DNA of 64,000 bases from Oceanicaulis sp052055585 (GTDB lineage Bacteria > Pseudomonadota > Alphaproteobacteria > Caulobacterales > Maricaulaceae). Location of the stretch: positions 2,170,001 to 2,234,000 of the forward strand of contig NZ_CP170485.1 of assembly GCF_052055585.1 (NCBI RefSeq), given 5' to 3'. The notes beneath the pieces were generated by a model that did no database searches, was not told the origin of the DNA, and saw only the letters and a program-made list of their open reading frames with translations. Below are positions 17,059-25,465 of the stretch, piece after piece; position 1 is the first letter of the stretch, and each line of letters starts with the position of its first letter. Made by a program: the position numbers and the translations under genes.

Positions 17059-20000
17059 GTGACGGGGGAAATCGTGCATCATTTTCGCACAATGCTTGTT
17101 CTGGCGCTTTTTTGCGCGCTGCTTGCTGGATTTACGCCCGCGCTGGCGCAGGGTGGTTCGGGCGACGAAACGATTGTCATCCACCAGATGAATGTGCGGA
17201 ACACCAGCATTGATCTGAGCGGCACGCCGCCGACCATCCTGATCGATTACGACATTGAAGATGTGTCAGAGGATAATCCGGGTCTGGAAATGCTCGTTGT
17301 TCACCCCCTTAACGATGAGGGTGAGCTAATCGATTTCGATTTCAGAGTGGTGTCAGGAAGCGCGTGGTTTGCTGACCACCCCCTTCGGGCCACAGGCACA
17401 CTGGAGCTTGAAGTGCCCGCCCTTCTGCCGCCTGGCGAATACGACCTGGCAGTCACGGTCTATCGGTTTGAACGAATAAAGGTCATTGATAGTCAACTCG
17501 ATATCGCCACGCCGGGCACGGTCACGCTCTTCAGAGGCGGTGACGGCCCCTGGAACACGCCGCCGAGCTTTTCAGGCATCTATGGGACCATTGAAGACAC
17601 CAATGTCACCTACCACCCAGGATCACATGGCTATCATGTTCGAATGCTTGACAATAACCGCTCCGGACTCGTGTCCCTGACGGTCGAATTATTCAAGGAT
17701 GGGGTCAGCACCGGCTCACGCGTGTCCCATGTCCTGCCCGATGATATGGCCAGGTCTTCTGGTCCCCCTCCCGGCGGTTATCTGAGTACGGGGATCAACC
17801 TCCCGCAAACCTTGAGCGATGGTGAGCATGAGGTCGTCTTCACTGTCACAGACGCATCGGGCCTCTCTTCTACTGAAAGCCGAACTCTGGACGTTACCAA
17901 TTTCAGAGATGAAGACACGCCGCCCGTCATTGAATCCGTCTCGTTCAGAGACGAATCCATAGATCTGGGCGAGAAATACACCCCTCCTCCATTTATCGTG
18001 CTTTATGAGTTTTCTGATGTTGGCATAGGGGTTTCTAAAGTTGACTACATCCTCGTCAATCAAGAGGACGCGTCCGATCGCCAAACGCGGACCATTGCAT
18101 TTGACTCTCCGACCCTCAGCGTTTCCGGCTCTCATTCCCTTACGAACGCGTTTGATCTGAATGCCGGACGCTACACTCTGGCGGTTCGGCTATACGACGA
18201 TGCCGGCAATGAGACCTATGCGGAAAATCTCGACAGCATCGAGATCACGAGTGACGACACGCAGAACCCGTATGTCAATTCGCTGACCCTGACGCCCAAT
18301 CAGATCGAGACCAGCCCCACTGTAACGCCTGCATCGCTCAATTATTCGCTGCGGGATCCGGGCACGGCTGGCCTGCGCGAACTCAGTCTCACCCTGCGCG
18401 ACGTCAACGATGCAAGCCGGACCTACGCGATCACCCCGCTTCGGTTCACCCGTGAATCGCGTCTGGACAGCCAGACCCGGATCAGCCTGCCCGCCTCCTT
18501 GCCAGCCGGGGAATACTTCCTGCGTTATGAGCTCAAGGACGCCGCCGGCAACACCGAAGTCGGGTCCGCCAATGAACGCCTGACCGTGACAGGCGGGCCT
18601 GTCGGCCCGGTTTTCACCGCGCTTGGCGCAGCCTCGGACCGGATTTTCACCAATGATCCCTCTGGCGAGCTGGTAGTGACCTATGCCTTGCAAGACGGGG
18701 ATGAGCGGGGCCTGGGCTGGATCCAACTGAGCCTGGAAAGCGAGACCTTACCGAACGCGGAGTCCGGCAATATCTCCCTGGGAGGCGTAGCAACGGCGCA
18801 TGGCGCTTACGGCTTTCCGCTCAATACGCTTGCGCCTGGACGCTACCGCCTGGTCGCCACGGCGAGGGACACTCAGAACAATGAAGCCACTACGCGCGAT
18901 GTGCTGGCCGGAACACCGGAATTCATCGACGTGCTTGCTCCCAATCAACGTCGCTTCGGCCCGTTTGACTGGGCGGGTGCAGGAACGACGGAACATCCCT
19001 TCCGCGACATCTACCGCCTGAGCGGCCTGTCCCATGGCGCCCCCGTCGCCATCACGTACGAGAGCACGCAGCACCGGCTGAACGAGGTTGAAACCTGCGC
19101 GGTCGACATTGTGCCCCAGCGCTATAACGGCTCGGAATACCTGATCCTCTCCCAGGACATTCCGGCGCAATGCAACCCTCAGACCTATCAGCAAGCGCAA
19201 ATGCTGATCACCTTCGCGCATGCGGACGACATGGAGACCAGCACGCTGAGCCGCTTCAAGATCAGCCCGCACGGCCATCTGACCGATATGGGGTCTGACC
19301 ACGCAAGCGCACCGCTCGCGTTTGATTCGCGTCAGGCCCTGCAACTGGAATTCGGCCCGTTTGAATGGGTGGAAAACGGCCAGAGCCGACAGCATCAGAT
19401 CCTGTTCAGCAATGTCAGCGGCGTCCGTCAGATCGATCTCGCTTTCGCCAATGCGTCCAACGCCGGTTTTGCAGGCGCATTCACCGACTGCACGATCCAC
19501 CGCACCCCCGCCAGCCGGGATGAGACCCATTTCCTGCTGTCGCCCGCCATGCTGGCGGCGTGCGGGGATTTTGGCCGCGCGGACCTGACCGTCCGCCTCA
19601 GCGCACCGGACCCGTGGATACAGCCCTACACGTCGGCCGCGCGTTTGATCACGACAACCGAAAATGCTGTCAGCGACTTCAGTGCGGACTTCACCCCGGC
19701 CCGCAGCCCGGAGCTGACGTCCCAGTTGGGCGGGCTGACACTGGCCGTCTATCCGGCATTTGAATGGACCGGGGACGCCAACGCCCCCACCTCGAACCTG
19801 TTCCGCCTTGCGGGTCTGAACGGCGGCGCTCCGGTCTCCATCACCTTGCGCGCACTGCAGGATGAGGATTGGACCGATTGCGACATCCCGGTCAGCGTCG
19901 CAAACACCGGCGCGTTTGACTATGTCCTCACCTCGCAGGCCCTCGCCGCCTGTGACGCATTCGGGCGCGCTGATCTGCAATTCCGGGTCACCTATGCGAC

Positions 20001-20499
20001 CGCCAACCAGCGCAGCGCCCCGCCAGCATTGCGCCGTCTCGCCGTCGGGGCGCATGGCGATCTCACCGATTTCGGCTTTGATCTGGATGATCGGGACGCC
20101 CTTGCCCCGACACCGATTGCGGACGGCATGGCGGAGATCGTGTTCGGCCCGTTTGAATGGACCGGCGATCATACGGTTTCGACCCAGAACGTGTTCCGCA
20201 TCTCAGGGATCACCGGGGCGCCGGACAGCATCGACCTCGCTTTGATGAACGCCACCACAGAGGGCTACACAGGCGATTTCACGGACTGCTCGCTGCTGAT
20301 CCGGCCCTATCGCGTGGGCCGGAACGAGTTTGTCATTGCGTCCAATGATCTGGTGGACTGTGGCGGCTTCCTGCGCGCTGACATTCGTTTCCGCGTCCGG
20401 GCCCAGGCCGATCAGTTCGAAGATGAAGTGCGCATGCGCCGTTTCGCGGTGACGCGCAGCGGCGGCCTGACCGATTTCGGATCCGACAATCCGCGCTGA
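17059..20499 (+). CDS. Large exported protein: Ig-like modules plus four copies of an unassigned C-terminal module
   Basis: 1146 residues, signal peptide up to about ALAQ31. GTG 17059 has GAGGG upstream; GTG 17074 and ATG 17092 are alternatives. Residues 36-625 look like five or six Ig/bacterial-Ig-type beta modules of about 110 residues, each ending with a phrase like LPAGEYFLRYELKDAAGN. Residues 632-1143 hold four tandem modules of about 115 residues (starts near 632, 764, 897, 1028; bases 18952, 19348, 19747, 20140). Each has FGPF(D/E)W near its start or FEWTG, an F-R-(L/I)-(S/A)-G-(L/I/V) strand, two Cys about 25-35 apart, FGRADL, and a final LTDFG-D. I do not recognise the module. No anchor is visible, so it is periplasmic, surface-held by a partner, or secreted. 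GC is slightly lower in the N-terminal half. Monocistronic. Confidence 0.9.
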   Translation: MTGEIVHHFRTMLVLALFCALLAGFTPALAQGGSGDETIVIHQMNVRNTSIDLSGTPPTILIDYDIEDVSEDNPGLEMLVVHPLNDEGELIDFDFRVVSGSAWFADHPLRATGTLELEVPALLPPGEYDLAVTVYRFERIKVIDSQLDIATPGTVTLFRGGDGPWNTPPSFSGIYGTIEDTNVTYHPGSHGYHVRMLDNNRSGLVSLTVELFKDGVSTGSRVSHVLPDDMARSSGPPPGGYLSTGINLPQTLSDGEHEVVFTVTDASGLSSTESRTLDVTNFRDEDTPPVIESVSFRDESIDLGEKYTPPPFIVLYEFSDVGIGVSKVDYILVNQEDASDRQTRTIAFDSPTLSVSGSHSLTNAFDLNAGRYTLAVRLYDDAGNETYAENLDSIEITSDDTQNPYVNSLTLTPNQIETSPTVTPASLNYSLRDPGTAGLRELSLTLRDVNDASRTYAITPLRFTRESRLDSQTRISLPASLPAGEYFLRYELKDAAGNTEVGSANERLTVTGGPVGPVFTALGAASDRIFTNDPSGELVVTYALQDGDERGLGWIQLSLESETLPNAESGNISLGGVATAHGAYGFPLNTLAPGRYRLVATARDTQNNEATTRDVLAGTPEFIDVLAPNQRRFGPFDWAGAGTTEHPFRDIYRLSGLSHGAPVAITYESTQHRLNEVETCAVDIVPQRYNGSEYLILSQDIPAQCNPQTYQQAQMLITFAHADDMETSTLSRFKISPHGHLTDMGSDHASAPLAFDSRQALQLEFGPFEWVENGQSRQHQILFSNVSGVRQIDLAFANASNAGFAGAFTDCTIHRTPASRDETHFLLSPAMLAACGDFGRADLTVRLSAPDPWIQPYTSAARLITTTENAVSDFSADFTPARSPELTSQLGGLTLAVYPAFEWTGDANAPTSNLFRLAGLNGGAPVSITLRALQDEDWTDCDIPVSVANTGAFDYVLTSQALAACDAFGRADLQFRVTYATANQRSAPPALRRLAVGAHGDLTDFGFDLDDRDALAPTPIADGMAEIVFGPFEWTGDHTVSTQNVFRISGITGAPDSIDLALMNATTEGYTGDFTDCSLLIRPYRVGRNEFVIASNDLVDCGGFLRADIRFRVRAQADQFEDEVRMRRFAVTRSGGLTDFGSDNPR

Positions 20500-20608
20500 T
20501 GCTCGCCCGCGCCCCCACTCTGTCGCAGCCAGATTGCGGCGCTTTCACTGGACCGGGCGGGGCGGGCCCTGCTAAGCCTGTTCAAATAGGGAATGCAGGG
20601 ACTTGATC

Positions 20609-21118
20609 ATGCAGCGAATGTTCGCGCGGAAACGCCCCGCCGGATCGTTCACGATCTTTGGCTTCATCACCGCCGTCCTTGTGCTGATCGCCGACCAGGC
20701 CAGCAAATTCTGGATCCTGAACGGGCTTGATCTTGATGGGCGCGACCCCCAGCAGGTCGAAGTGCTCGCCCCCTGGTTCAACCTGTCCATGGTCTGGAAT
20801 CACGGTGTCAGCTTCGGCATGTTCCAGGCCGACACCCCCGCCCAGCGCTATCTTCTGGCGGGCGTGTCGCTCGCCATCGCCGGCGTGCTGGTGGTGTGGA
20901 TGTTCCAGACCACGCGCCGGCTTCAGGCGCTGGCGTTCGGCCTGATCATTGGCGGCGCCATCGGCAATGTCATTGACCGCTTCCTGTACGGCGCGGTGGT
21001 CGACTTTCTGGACTTCTCGGGGCTTTACTTCCCCTATGTGTTCAACGTCGCCGACGCCGGCATTTGCGTGGGCGTCGCGGTCCTGGTCCTTGATCTCGTC
21101 CTGAACGGGGACCGCTGA
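20609..21118 (+). CDS. lspA: Lipoprotein signal peptidase
   Basis: 169 residues from ATG 20609 (CAGGGA upstream). LspA cleaves prolipoprotein signal peptides at the inner membrane. Four membrane helices are visible; the family's catalytic aspartates lie in GAVVDFLDF and FNVADAGICVG, and the first loop carries DQASKFW and NLSMVWNHGVSFGM. It is followed by a lipoprotein gene of the BAM complex, which depends on LspA for its own maturation. Confidence 0.97.
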   Translation: MQRMFARKRPAGSFTIFGFITAVLVLIADQASKFWILNGLDLDGRDPQQVEVLAPWFNLSMVWNHGVSFGMFQADTPAQRYLLAGVSLAIAGVLVVWMFQTTRRLQALAFGLIIGGAIGNVIDRFLYGAVVDFLDFSGLYFPYVFNVADAGICVGVAVLVLDLVLNGDR

Positions 21119-21208
21119 ACGGTTTCGAGCGGCGCCCGGCCTCTGGCCAGAGCGTGCGCCTGTCTGATACAAGCGGTGAGAACCGCCTCTGAAAGCGAGC
21201 TTTCGACC

Positions 21209-21745
21209 ATGCGTATGCGCACCGCACTGATCCTTTCCGCCACCGCCCTGTTCGCGTTGACCGGCTGTAATTCCGGCGTCCGTCAGGCTTTGGGCGTGGA
21301 CAAGACCACACCGGACGAGTTTCGCGTCGTCACGATCGCGCCGCTGTCGGTGCCGCCGGAATACAACCTCACCCCGCCGCGTCCGGGCGAGCTGCGCGCC
21401 GAAGACATGTTCCAGGACCAGCAGGCGCGCCGCGCCCTGTTCGGCGACCTGTCCTCGTCCAACGCCACCGATGCGGAAATCCTGTTCGCGTCGCGTGCGG
21501 GTGCGGCTGACGCCAACCCGAATGTGCGCGCCATCATCGACGGCGAATCCGCGTCGCTGATCCGCAAGGATGAAAGCTTCGCCAACCGCATCCTGTTCTG
21601 GCGCGACAATGAGCGCATCGTCCAGCATGGCGGCGAGCCGATTGACCCCGCAGAGGAAAGCGCCGCGATCGAGACCGTCACCGGCGGCGGCGAAGTCGAG
21701 ATCGAACGTCGCCGCAGCACGCGTCGCAAGCTGCCGGGCCTTTAA
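21209..21745 (+). CDS. bamF: DUF3035 lipoprotein, BamF-type outer-membrane assembly subunit
   Basis: 178 residues from ATG 21209. Lipoprotein signal peptide with lipobox LTGC; mature protein starts at that Cys. DUF3035 hallmarks follow: KTTPDEFRVVTIAPLSVPPEY then LTPPRPGELR. In Caulobacter the DUF3035 lipoprotein was described as BamF, an alphaproteobacteria-specific part of the BAM outer-membrane protein insertion machine. The C-terminal half is polar, low in hydrophobic segments and Arg-rich at the end. It directly follows lspA in the same direction and ends at a clear terminator. Confidence 0.88.
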   Translation: MRMRTALILSATALFALTGCNSGVRQALGVDKTTPDEFRVVTIAPLSVPPEYNLTPPRPGELRAEDMFQDQQARRALFGDLSSSNATDAEILFASRAGAADANPNVRAIIDGESASLIRKDESFANRILFWRDNERIVQHGGEPIDPAEESAAIETVTGGGEVEIERRRSTRRKLPGL

Positions 21746-21765
21746 GCCCCAGCCGTACAAACCTG

Positions 21766-21796
21766 AAAACGCCCGGCCCTGCGCCGGGCGTTTTTG
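21766..21796 (+). terminator. Rho-independent terminator after bamF
   Basis: Stem ACGCCCGGC / GCCGGGCGT with a short CCT-GC loop, preceded by AAAA and followed by TTTTT (to about 21795). It ends the lspA-bamF transcript 20 bp after the bamF stop. Confidence 0.92.
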
Positions 21797-21896
21797 CATT
21801 CAGCCTCCCCTTTCCTGCCGCAAGAGGTTTGACACTCGCCCCGGAGGCGGACACTTTTGCGGTTAAGCTCTGAAGAGCAAAAGGGGAGAGACAGAC

Positions 21897-23192
21897 ATGA
21901 TCCGCACCATCGCCGCACTGGGCGCGCTTGCCGCGCTCTGGCCCGCCAGCGCTCGGGCGCAGGACGCCGAGCCGCTGACCGTCATTCATGCCGGCCATCT
22001 GATCGCCGCGCCGGGTGAAGAGCGCGTGCGCAGCGAAGTGTCGATCCTGGTGCGCGGTGACGCCATCGAAGCCATCGAGAGCGGCTATGTCAGCCCCGAG
22101 GGCGCACAGATTGTCGATCTGTCAAACGCCTGGGTGATGCCCGGCTTCATTGACGCCCACGTCCACATCACCAACCAGCAAGGCCCCGGCCGCCGCATCG
22201 CCGCCTTCACCGAAGGCAGCGCGGATCGCGCCGTTGACGGCGTGCTCTATGGCCACCGCACCCTGATGGCGGGCTTCACCACGGTTCAGGATGTGGGCGG
22301 CGACATGGAAGCCGTGCGCGCCCTGCGTGCGGGTGTCGAGGCAGGTGACTTCCCCGGCCCGCGCATGCGCATCGCCGGCGGCGCCGTCACGCCCACGGGC
22401 GGACATGGCGACGCCAATGGCTGGAGCGTCGAGGTGCTGCGCGCCAATGGCAGCCCCTATGCCTGTAATGGCGCGGATGATTGCGCGCGCGCCGTGCGCC
22501 AGCTGGTTCAGGAAGGCGCGGACGTCATCAAGATCACCGCGACGGGCGGGGTTCTGTCCTCCACCGGCGCAGGCGTTGAACAACAATTCTTCCAGGAAGA
22601 GCTCGAAGCCATTGTGGGCGCTGCGCATATGATGGGCCGCCGGGTGACCGCCCATGCCCATGGCGTGACCGGCATCAACGCCTTCCTGCGTGCGGGCGGG
22701 GATTCGGTTGAGCACGGCACCTATCTCGATCGCGACTCCATCCGCCTGTTCCGTGACAATGACGCCATCCTCGTACCCACCGCCATGGCGGGCGAATGGG
22801 TGGCCAATCAGGCCGATGCGGGCTGGATGACGCCGTTCCAGGCCGCCAAGGCCCGCATGGTCGGCCCGCTGATGCTCGAAATGGTCCGCCGCGCCCATGA
22901 GGGCGGCGTCACCATCGCCTTCGGCACCGATTCCGGCGTTTCCGCCCATGGCGACAATGCCCGCGAGTTTCTGCTCTACACGCAAGCCGGCATGACCGAG
23001 ATGGAAGCGCTGGCCACCGCCACCACCGTGGGCGCCCGCCATGTGCAGCTCGAAGACACGATCGGCCGCATCGCACCGGGCTTCTCCGCCGACATCGTGG
23101 CCACCAATGGCGATCCGCTGGAGAACATCGAAGAACTGATGGATATCGACTTCGTCATGGCCCGCGGCGTGGTGCACAAGAACGAAGAGTAA
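21897..23192 (+). CDS. Exported amidohydrolase (imidazolonepropionase/Xaa-Pro dipeptidase-like)
   Basis: 431 residues with signal peptide MIRTIAALGALAALWPASARAQ. Amidohydrolase-superfamily barrel with its metal residues: HxH in DAHVHIT, Lys in DVIKITATGG (often carboxylated), His in TAHAHG, His in DSVEHGTYLD, and Asp in FGTDSGV. The closest well-known group acts on Xaa-Pro or Xaa-Arg dipeptides in the periplasm; related enzymes are imidazolonepropionases, but those are cytoplasmic. The exact substrate is open. The ribosome site is AAGGGGAGAG before ATG. A small membrane-protein gene follows after 5 bp. Confidence 0.9.
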   Translation: MIRTIAALGALAALWPASARAQDAEPLTVIHAGHLIAAPGEERVRSEVSILVRGDAIEAIESGYVSPEGAQIVDLSNAWVMPGFIDAHVHITNQQGPGRRIAAFTEGSADRAVDGVLYGHRTLMAGFTTVQDVGGDMEAVRALRAGVEAGDFPGPRMRIAGGAVTPTGGHGDANGWSVEVLRANGSPYACNGADDCARAVRQLVQEGADVIKITATGGVLSSTGAGVEQQFFQEELEAIVGAAHMMGRRVTAHAHGVTGINAFLRAGGDSVEHGTYLDRDSIRLFRDNDAILVPTAMAGEWVANQADAGWMTPFQAAKARMVGPLMLEMVRRAHEGGVTIAFGTDSGVSAHGDNAREFLLYTQAGMTEMEALATATTVGARHVQLEDTIGRIAPGFSADIVATNGDPLENIEELMDIDFVMARGVVHKNEE

Positions 23193-23197
23193 GGCTT

Positions 23198-23578
23198 ATG
23201 ACTGCTGCTCTTGCCGCGCTCCATGACTGGATGGAAGAGCATCCGTTTCTGACTCACCTGTTCGGACCACTGGTGGGGGCGCTGATCGCACTGGTGATCG
23301 TGCCCTTTCCGTGGATGCTCTTGGCAAAGGGAGTCCCAGCCTTGGGCGTCCCCGCCCTTCCAGAAATCAGCTTGAAAGGGCTGCTGACAATCGCTGGCCT
23401 TGCAGGTTTTCTGACGCTTGCTGCGCAATGGCTTCAGATCAATAAGGACTCGCCCCCGGCAAATCTGTTTCCAGACAAGCGCGGCTGGGTGCGGACAGGC
23501 GGATCAGTGCTCGCCCTGTCTCTCTGGTCTGTATTGGGAATGATGATCGCCGCCAGCTTGTCCATGTCTATGAACTAA
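23198..23578 (+). CDS. Small membrane protein, unknown
   Basis: 126 residues. Three hydrophobic segments: about 21-42 (LFGPLVGALIALVIVPFPWML), 58-77 (LKGLLTIAGLAGFLTLAAQW) and 98-122 (GSVLALSLWSVLGMMIAASL). The N-terminal helix MTAALAALHDWMEEHPFL is amphipathic. No motif that I recognise. It begins 5 bp after the exported amidohydrolase and so likely shares its transcript. The Met-rich, low-charge C-terminus and absence of catalytic residues suggest a structural or regulatory membrane protein; no function is proposed. Confidence 0.75.
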   Translation: MTAALAALHDWMEEHPFLTHLFGPLVGALIALVIVPFPWMLLAKGVPALGVPALPEISLKGLLTIAGLAGFLTLAAQWLQINKDSPPANLFPDKRGWVRTGGSVLALSLWSVLGMMIAASLSMSMN

Positions 23579-23625
23579 CCGCATTCATACACTCACATCA
23601 CCCCGGGGACGGTCTTGTGGCTTTG

Positions 23626-23640
23626 TCAAAGCTACTTTGA
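23626..23640. promoter_or_regulatory. Palindrome upstream of the phosphotransferase gene
   Basis: Perfect inverted repeat TCAAAG-CTA-CTTTGA, ending 32 bp before the ATG at 23673. Size and position fit a repressor operator; no regulator gene is adjacent, so the binding protein is unknown. Confidence 0.45.
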
Positions 23641-23672
23641 ACTAATGACCCGAAAACCTTTAGAGACTGCCC

Positions 23673-24731
23673 ATGTCCCAACTTGACGATACCTTCTCCG
23701 GCACCAAGCCGGTCGCTGATGCGCTGAAGTTTGACCAGTCCGCGCTGGAGCGCTGGATGGAAGAGCATGTGGAGGGCTTCAAGGGTCCGCTGAGTGTCGA
23801 GCAGTTCAAGGGTGGTCAATCCAACCCCACCTACAAGCTCTCAACGCCGGGCGCGCGCTATGTGCTGCGTCGCAAGCCGCCGGGCAAGCTCTTGCCGTCC
23901 GCCCACGCGGTCGATCGTGAATACCGGGTGATGAAGGCCTTGGGCGAGCAGGGCTTTCCCGCGCCGCACATGTTCGGCCTGTGCGAGGATGACAGCGTCA
24001 TCGGCACCGCCTTCTACATCATGGATTTCGTTGAGGGCCGGATCTTCTGGGACCCGTATCTGCCCGATCTGAACCCCGATCAGCGCGGCGCGATCTATGA
24101 TGCGTCCAACGCCACCCTCGCCCAGCTACACACCATCGACCACGAGGCCGCGGGACTGGGCGATTACGGCAAGCCGGGCAATTATTTCGAGCGTTCCATC
24201 GGCCGCTGGTCCAAGCAGTACAAGGCGGCGGAAACCGAAGCCGTGCCGTCCATGGACAAGCTGATCGAATGGCTGCCCGAGCACGCCCCGGCGCAAGAGC
24301 GCACCAGCGTCGTGCATGGCGATTACCGCCTCGACAACATGATCTTCCACCCGACCGAGCCCAAGGTCATCGCTGTGCTCGACTGGGAACTGTCCACGCT
24401 GGGCGATCCGCTGGCGGACTTCACCTATCAGCTGATGCAATGGCGCACGCCCAAAGACATCCGCAACGGCTTCCTGGGTCAGGATCTCAAGGCGATGGGC
24501 ATCCCGACCGAGGACGAATACGTCAAAGCCTATTGCGAGCGGACCGGTCGGGACGGCATCCCCAAGCTCGACTTCTATTTCGCCTACAACATCTTCCGCC
24601 TGACCAGCATCGTACAGGGCGTCTATGCCCGCTCGCTGCAGGGCAATGCCTCCAATGAAAAGGCCAAAGAGATGGGCGCCCTCGTCAAGCCGATGGCCGA
24701 TTACGCCTGGAGCATCGCCGAAGGGGCTTAG
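23673..24731 (+). CDS. Aminoglycoside-phosphotransferase-family protein (ACAD10/11-like kinase)
   Basis: 352 residues. APH/choline-kinase fold: N-lobe GGQSNPTYKLSTPGARYVLRRKPPG, catalytic loop VVHGDYRLDNMIFHPTEP (Asp and Asn), and metal Asp in AVLDWELSTLGDPLADF. This wording is that of the domain found at the N-terminus of ACAD10/ACAD11 fusions, thought to phosphorylate 4-hydroxyacyl-CoA before removal by the dehydrogenase. The matching acyl-CoA dehydrogenase is separate here, about 1.9 kb away on the other strand. It is not an antibiotic-resistance enzyme by this resemblance. Confidence 0.9.
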   Translation: MSQLDDTFSGTKPVADALKFDQSALERWMEEHVEGFKGPLSVEQFKGGQSNPTYKLSTPGARYVLRRKPPGKLLPSAHAVDREYRVMKALGEQGFPAPHMFGLCEDDSVIGTAFYIMDFVEGRIFWDPYLPDLNPDQRGAIYDASNATLAQLHTIDHEAAGLGDYGKPGNYFERSIGRWSKQYKAAETEAVPSMDKLIEWLPEHAPAQERTSVVHGDYRLDNMIFHPTEPKVIAVLDWELSTLGDPLADFTYQLMQWRTPKDIRNGFLGQDLKAMGIPTEDEYVKAYCERTGRDGIPKLDFYFAYNIFRLTSIVQGVYARSLQGNASNEKAKEMGALVKPMADYAWSIAEGA

Positions 24732-24755
24732 GCTCTCTTCTCCCTTCCCTCTCAT

Positions 24756-24846
24756 ACTGTCATTCACCGGTTTATCCGGTGAATCCATGCCGTGACCTGT
24801 GATCCAAACAACCGGCATGGATCCCCCGCATACAGCGGGGGATGAC
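24756..24846 (+). repeat. Intergenic palindromic repeat family B, copy 2
   Basis: Second copy of the element at 7915-8006, same orientation, with the same three hairpins (TTCACCGG/CCGGTGAA, CATGCCG/CGGCATG, ATCCCCCGC/GCGGGGGAT) and only scattered differences. It fills most of the gap between the phosphotransferase gene and the convergent DoxX-like gene. Confidence 0.88.
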
Positions 24847-24863
24847 AGGTATGGGATAGCCCC

Positions 24864-25364
24864 TCACGCCGCCTGTGAGCGCGGCCAGACCGCTTCGGAC
24901 GCCACCAGCGCCCAGAGCACGATAAAGGGCTGGAAGAGCGGTCTGAGCGCGTAATAGGCCGCATCCCCGCCCAGCCCCGCCACCGCGCCGCCGGTTTCGG
25001 CCACATGGGCGTTGGCGATCACCATCACGCTCAGCATCATCGCCAACCCGACGCCCGCCAGCGGCCTGAGGTCAGGCAGGCCCAGACGCCGGTAGACGAG
25101 CGTGGGCAGCAGCAGCGCAATCCCCGCCAACAGCTCCAGCCCGCCCGTGATCTCCACCAGGTGGAAGTCATAGGGCGCGAGATAGTCCGGGATCATCGGC
25201 TGATAGCGCGCGGCGCCGTTCGCGAAATGATCGATCCCGGTATAGACGAACCCGCCGCCCATGCCGCGTCGCAGGGCCAGCCGCCAGTTGCGGCGATCCT
25301 CCCAGATCCATTGCGGGATATAGGCGATCAGCGCGATCACACTCATCAGAAACAGGAATTTCAT
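24864..25364 (-). CDS. DoxX-like membrane protein
   Basis: 166 residues from ATG 25364. Four hydrophobic segments: about 1-15, 62-81 (ITGGLELLAGIALLLPTLVY), 93-112 (LAGVGLAMMLSVMVIANAHV) and 136-155. Short central phrases such as ITGGLELLAGIALLLP are those of the DoxX/DUF4267 membrane group, whose functions are mostly unknown. It lies back to back with a TetR regulator and shares the intergenic region that holds two perfect palindromes, so it is the probable target of that repressor. The similarity is by pattern only. Confidence 0.75.
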   Translation of the reverse strand: MKFLFLMSVIALIAYIPQWIWEDRRNWRLALRRGMGGGFVYTGIDHFANGAARYQPMIPDYLAPYDFHLVEITGGLELLAGIALLLPTLVYRRLGLPDLRPLAGVGLAMMLSVMVIANAHVAETGGAVAGLGGDAAYYALRPLFQPFIVLWALVASEAVWPRSQAA

Positions 25365-25382
25365 GGCACGCCTCCCGCGCAA

Positions 25383-25417
25383 CTTAACACCGTTAAGTCA
25401 TAGCTAACACTGTTAGC
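25383..25417. promoter_or_regulatory. Paired TetR-type operators between DoxX-like and tetR genes
   Basis: Two perfect palindromes, CTTAACACCGTTAAG (25383-25397) and GCTAACACTGTTAGC (25403-25417). Each has 6-bp arms and a 3-bp spacer, they share the core TAACAC.GTTA, and their centres are exactly 20 bp apart, about two helical turns, so two dimers could bind one face of the DNA. They lie 19 bp from one start and about 49 bp from the other, fitting repression of both genes by the TetR protein. Confidence 0.8.
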
Positions 25418-25465
25418 TTTCTGGCGCAAGTTCGTGTTATGAGAGGGCGCCTCAGGAGAGCGAGA

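Noticed and set aside
18748..20172. 474-codon minus-strand frame opposite the large repeat protein
   Set aside because: Arg/Gly-rich, no homology wording; the plus-strand frame has a signal peptide and periodic repeats.
23673..24731. Aminoglycoside resistance gene
   Set aside because: The APH fold is present, but the wording and the nearby acyl-CoA dehydrogenase match the ACAD10/11-type group rather than resistance kinases.
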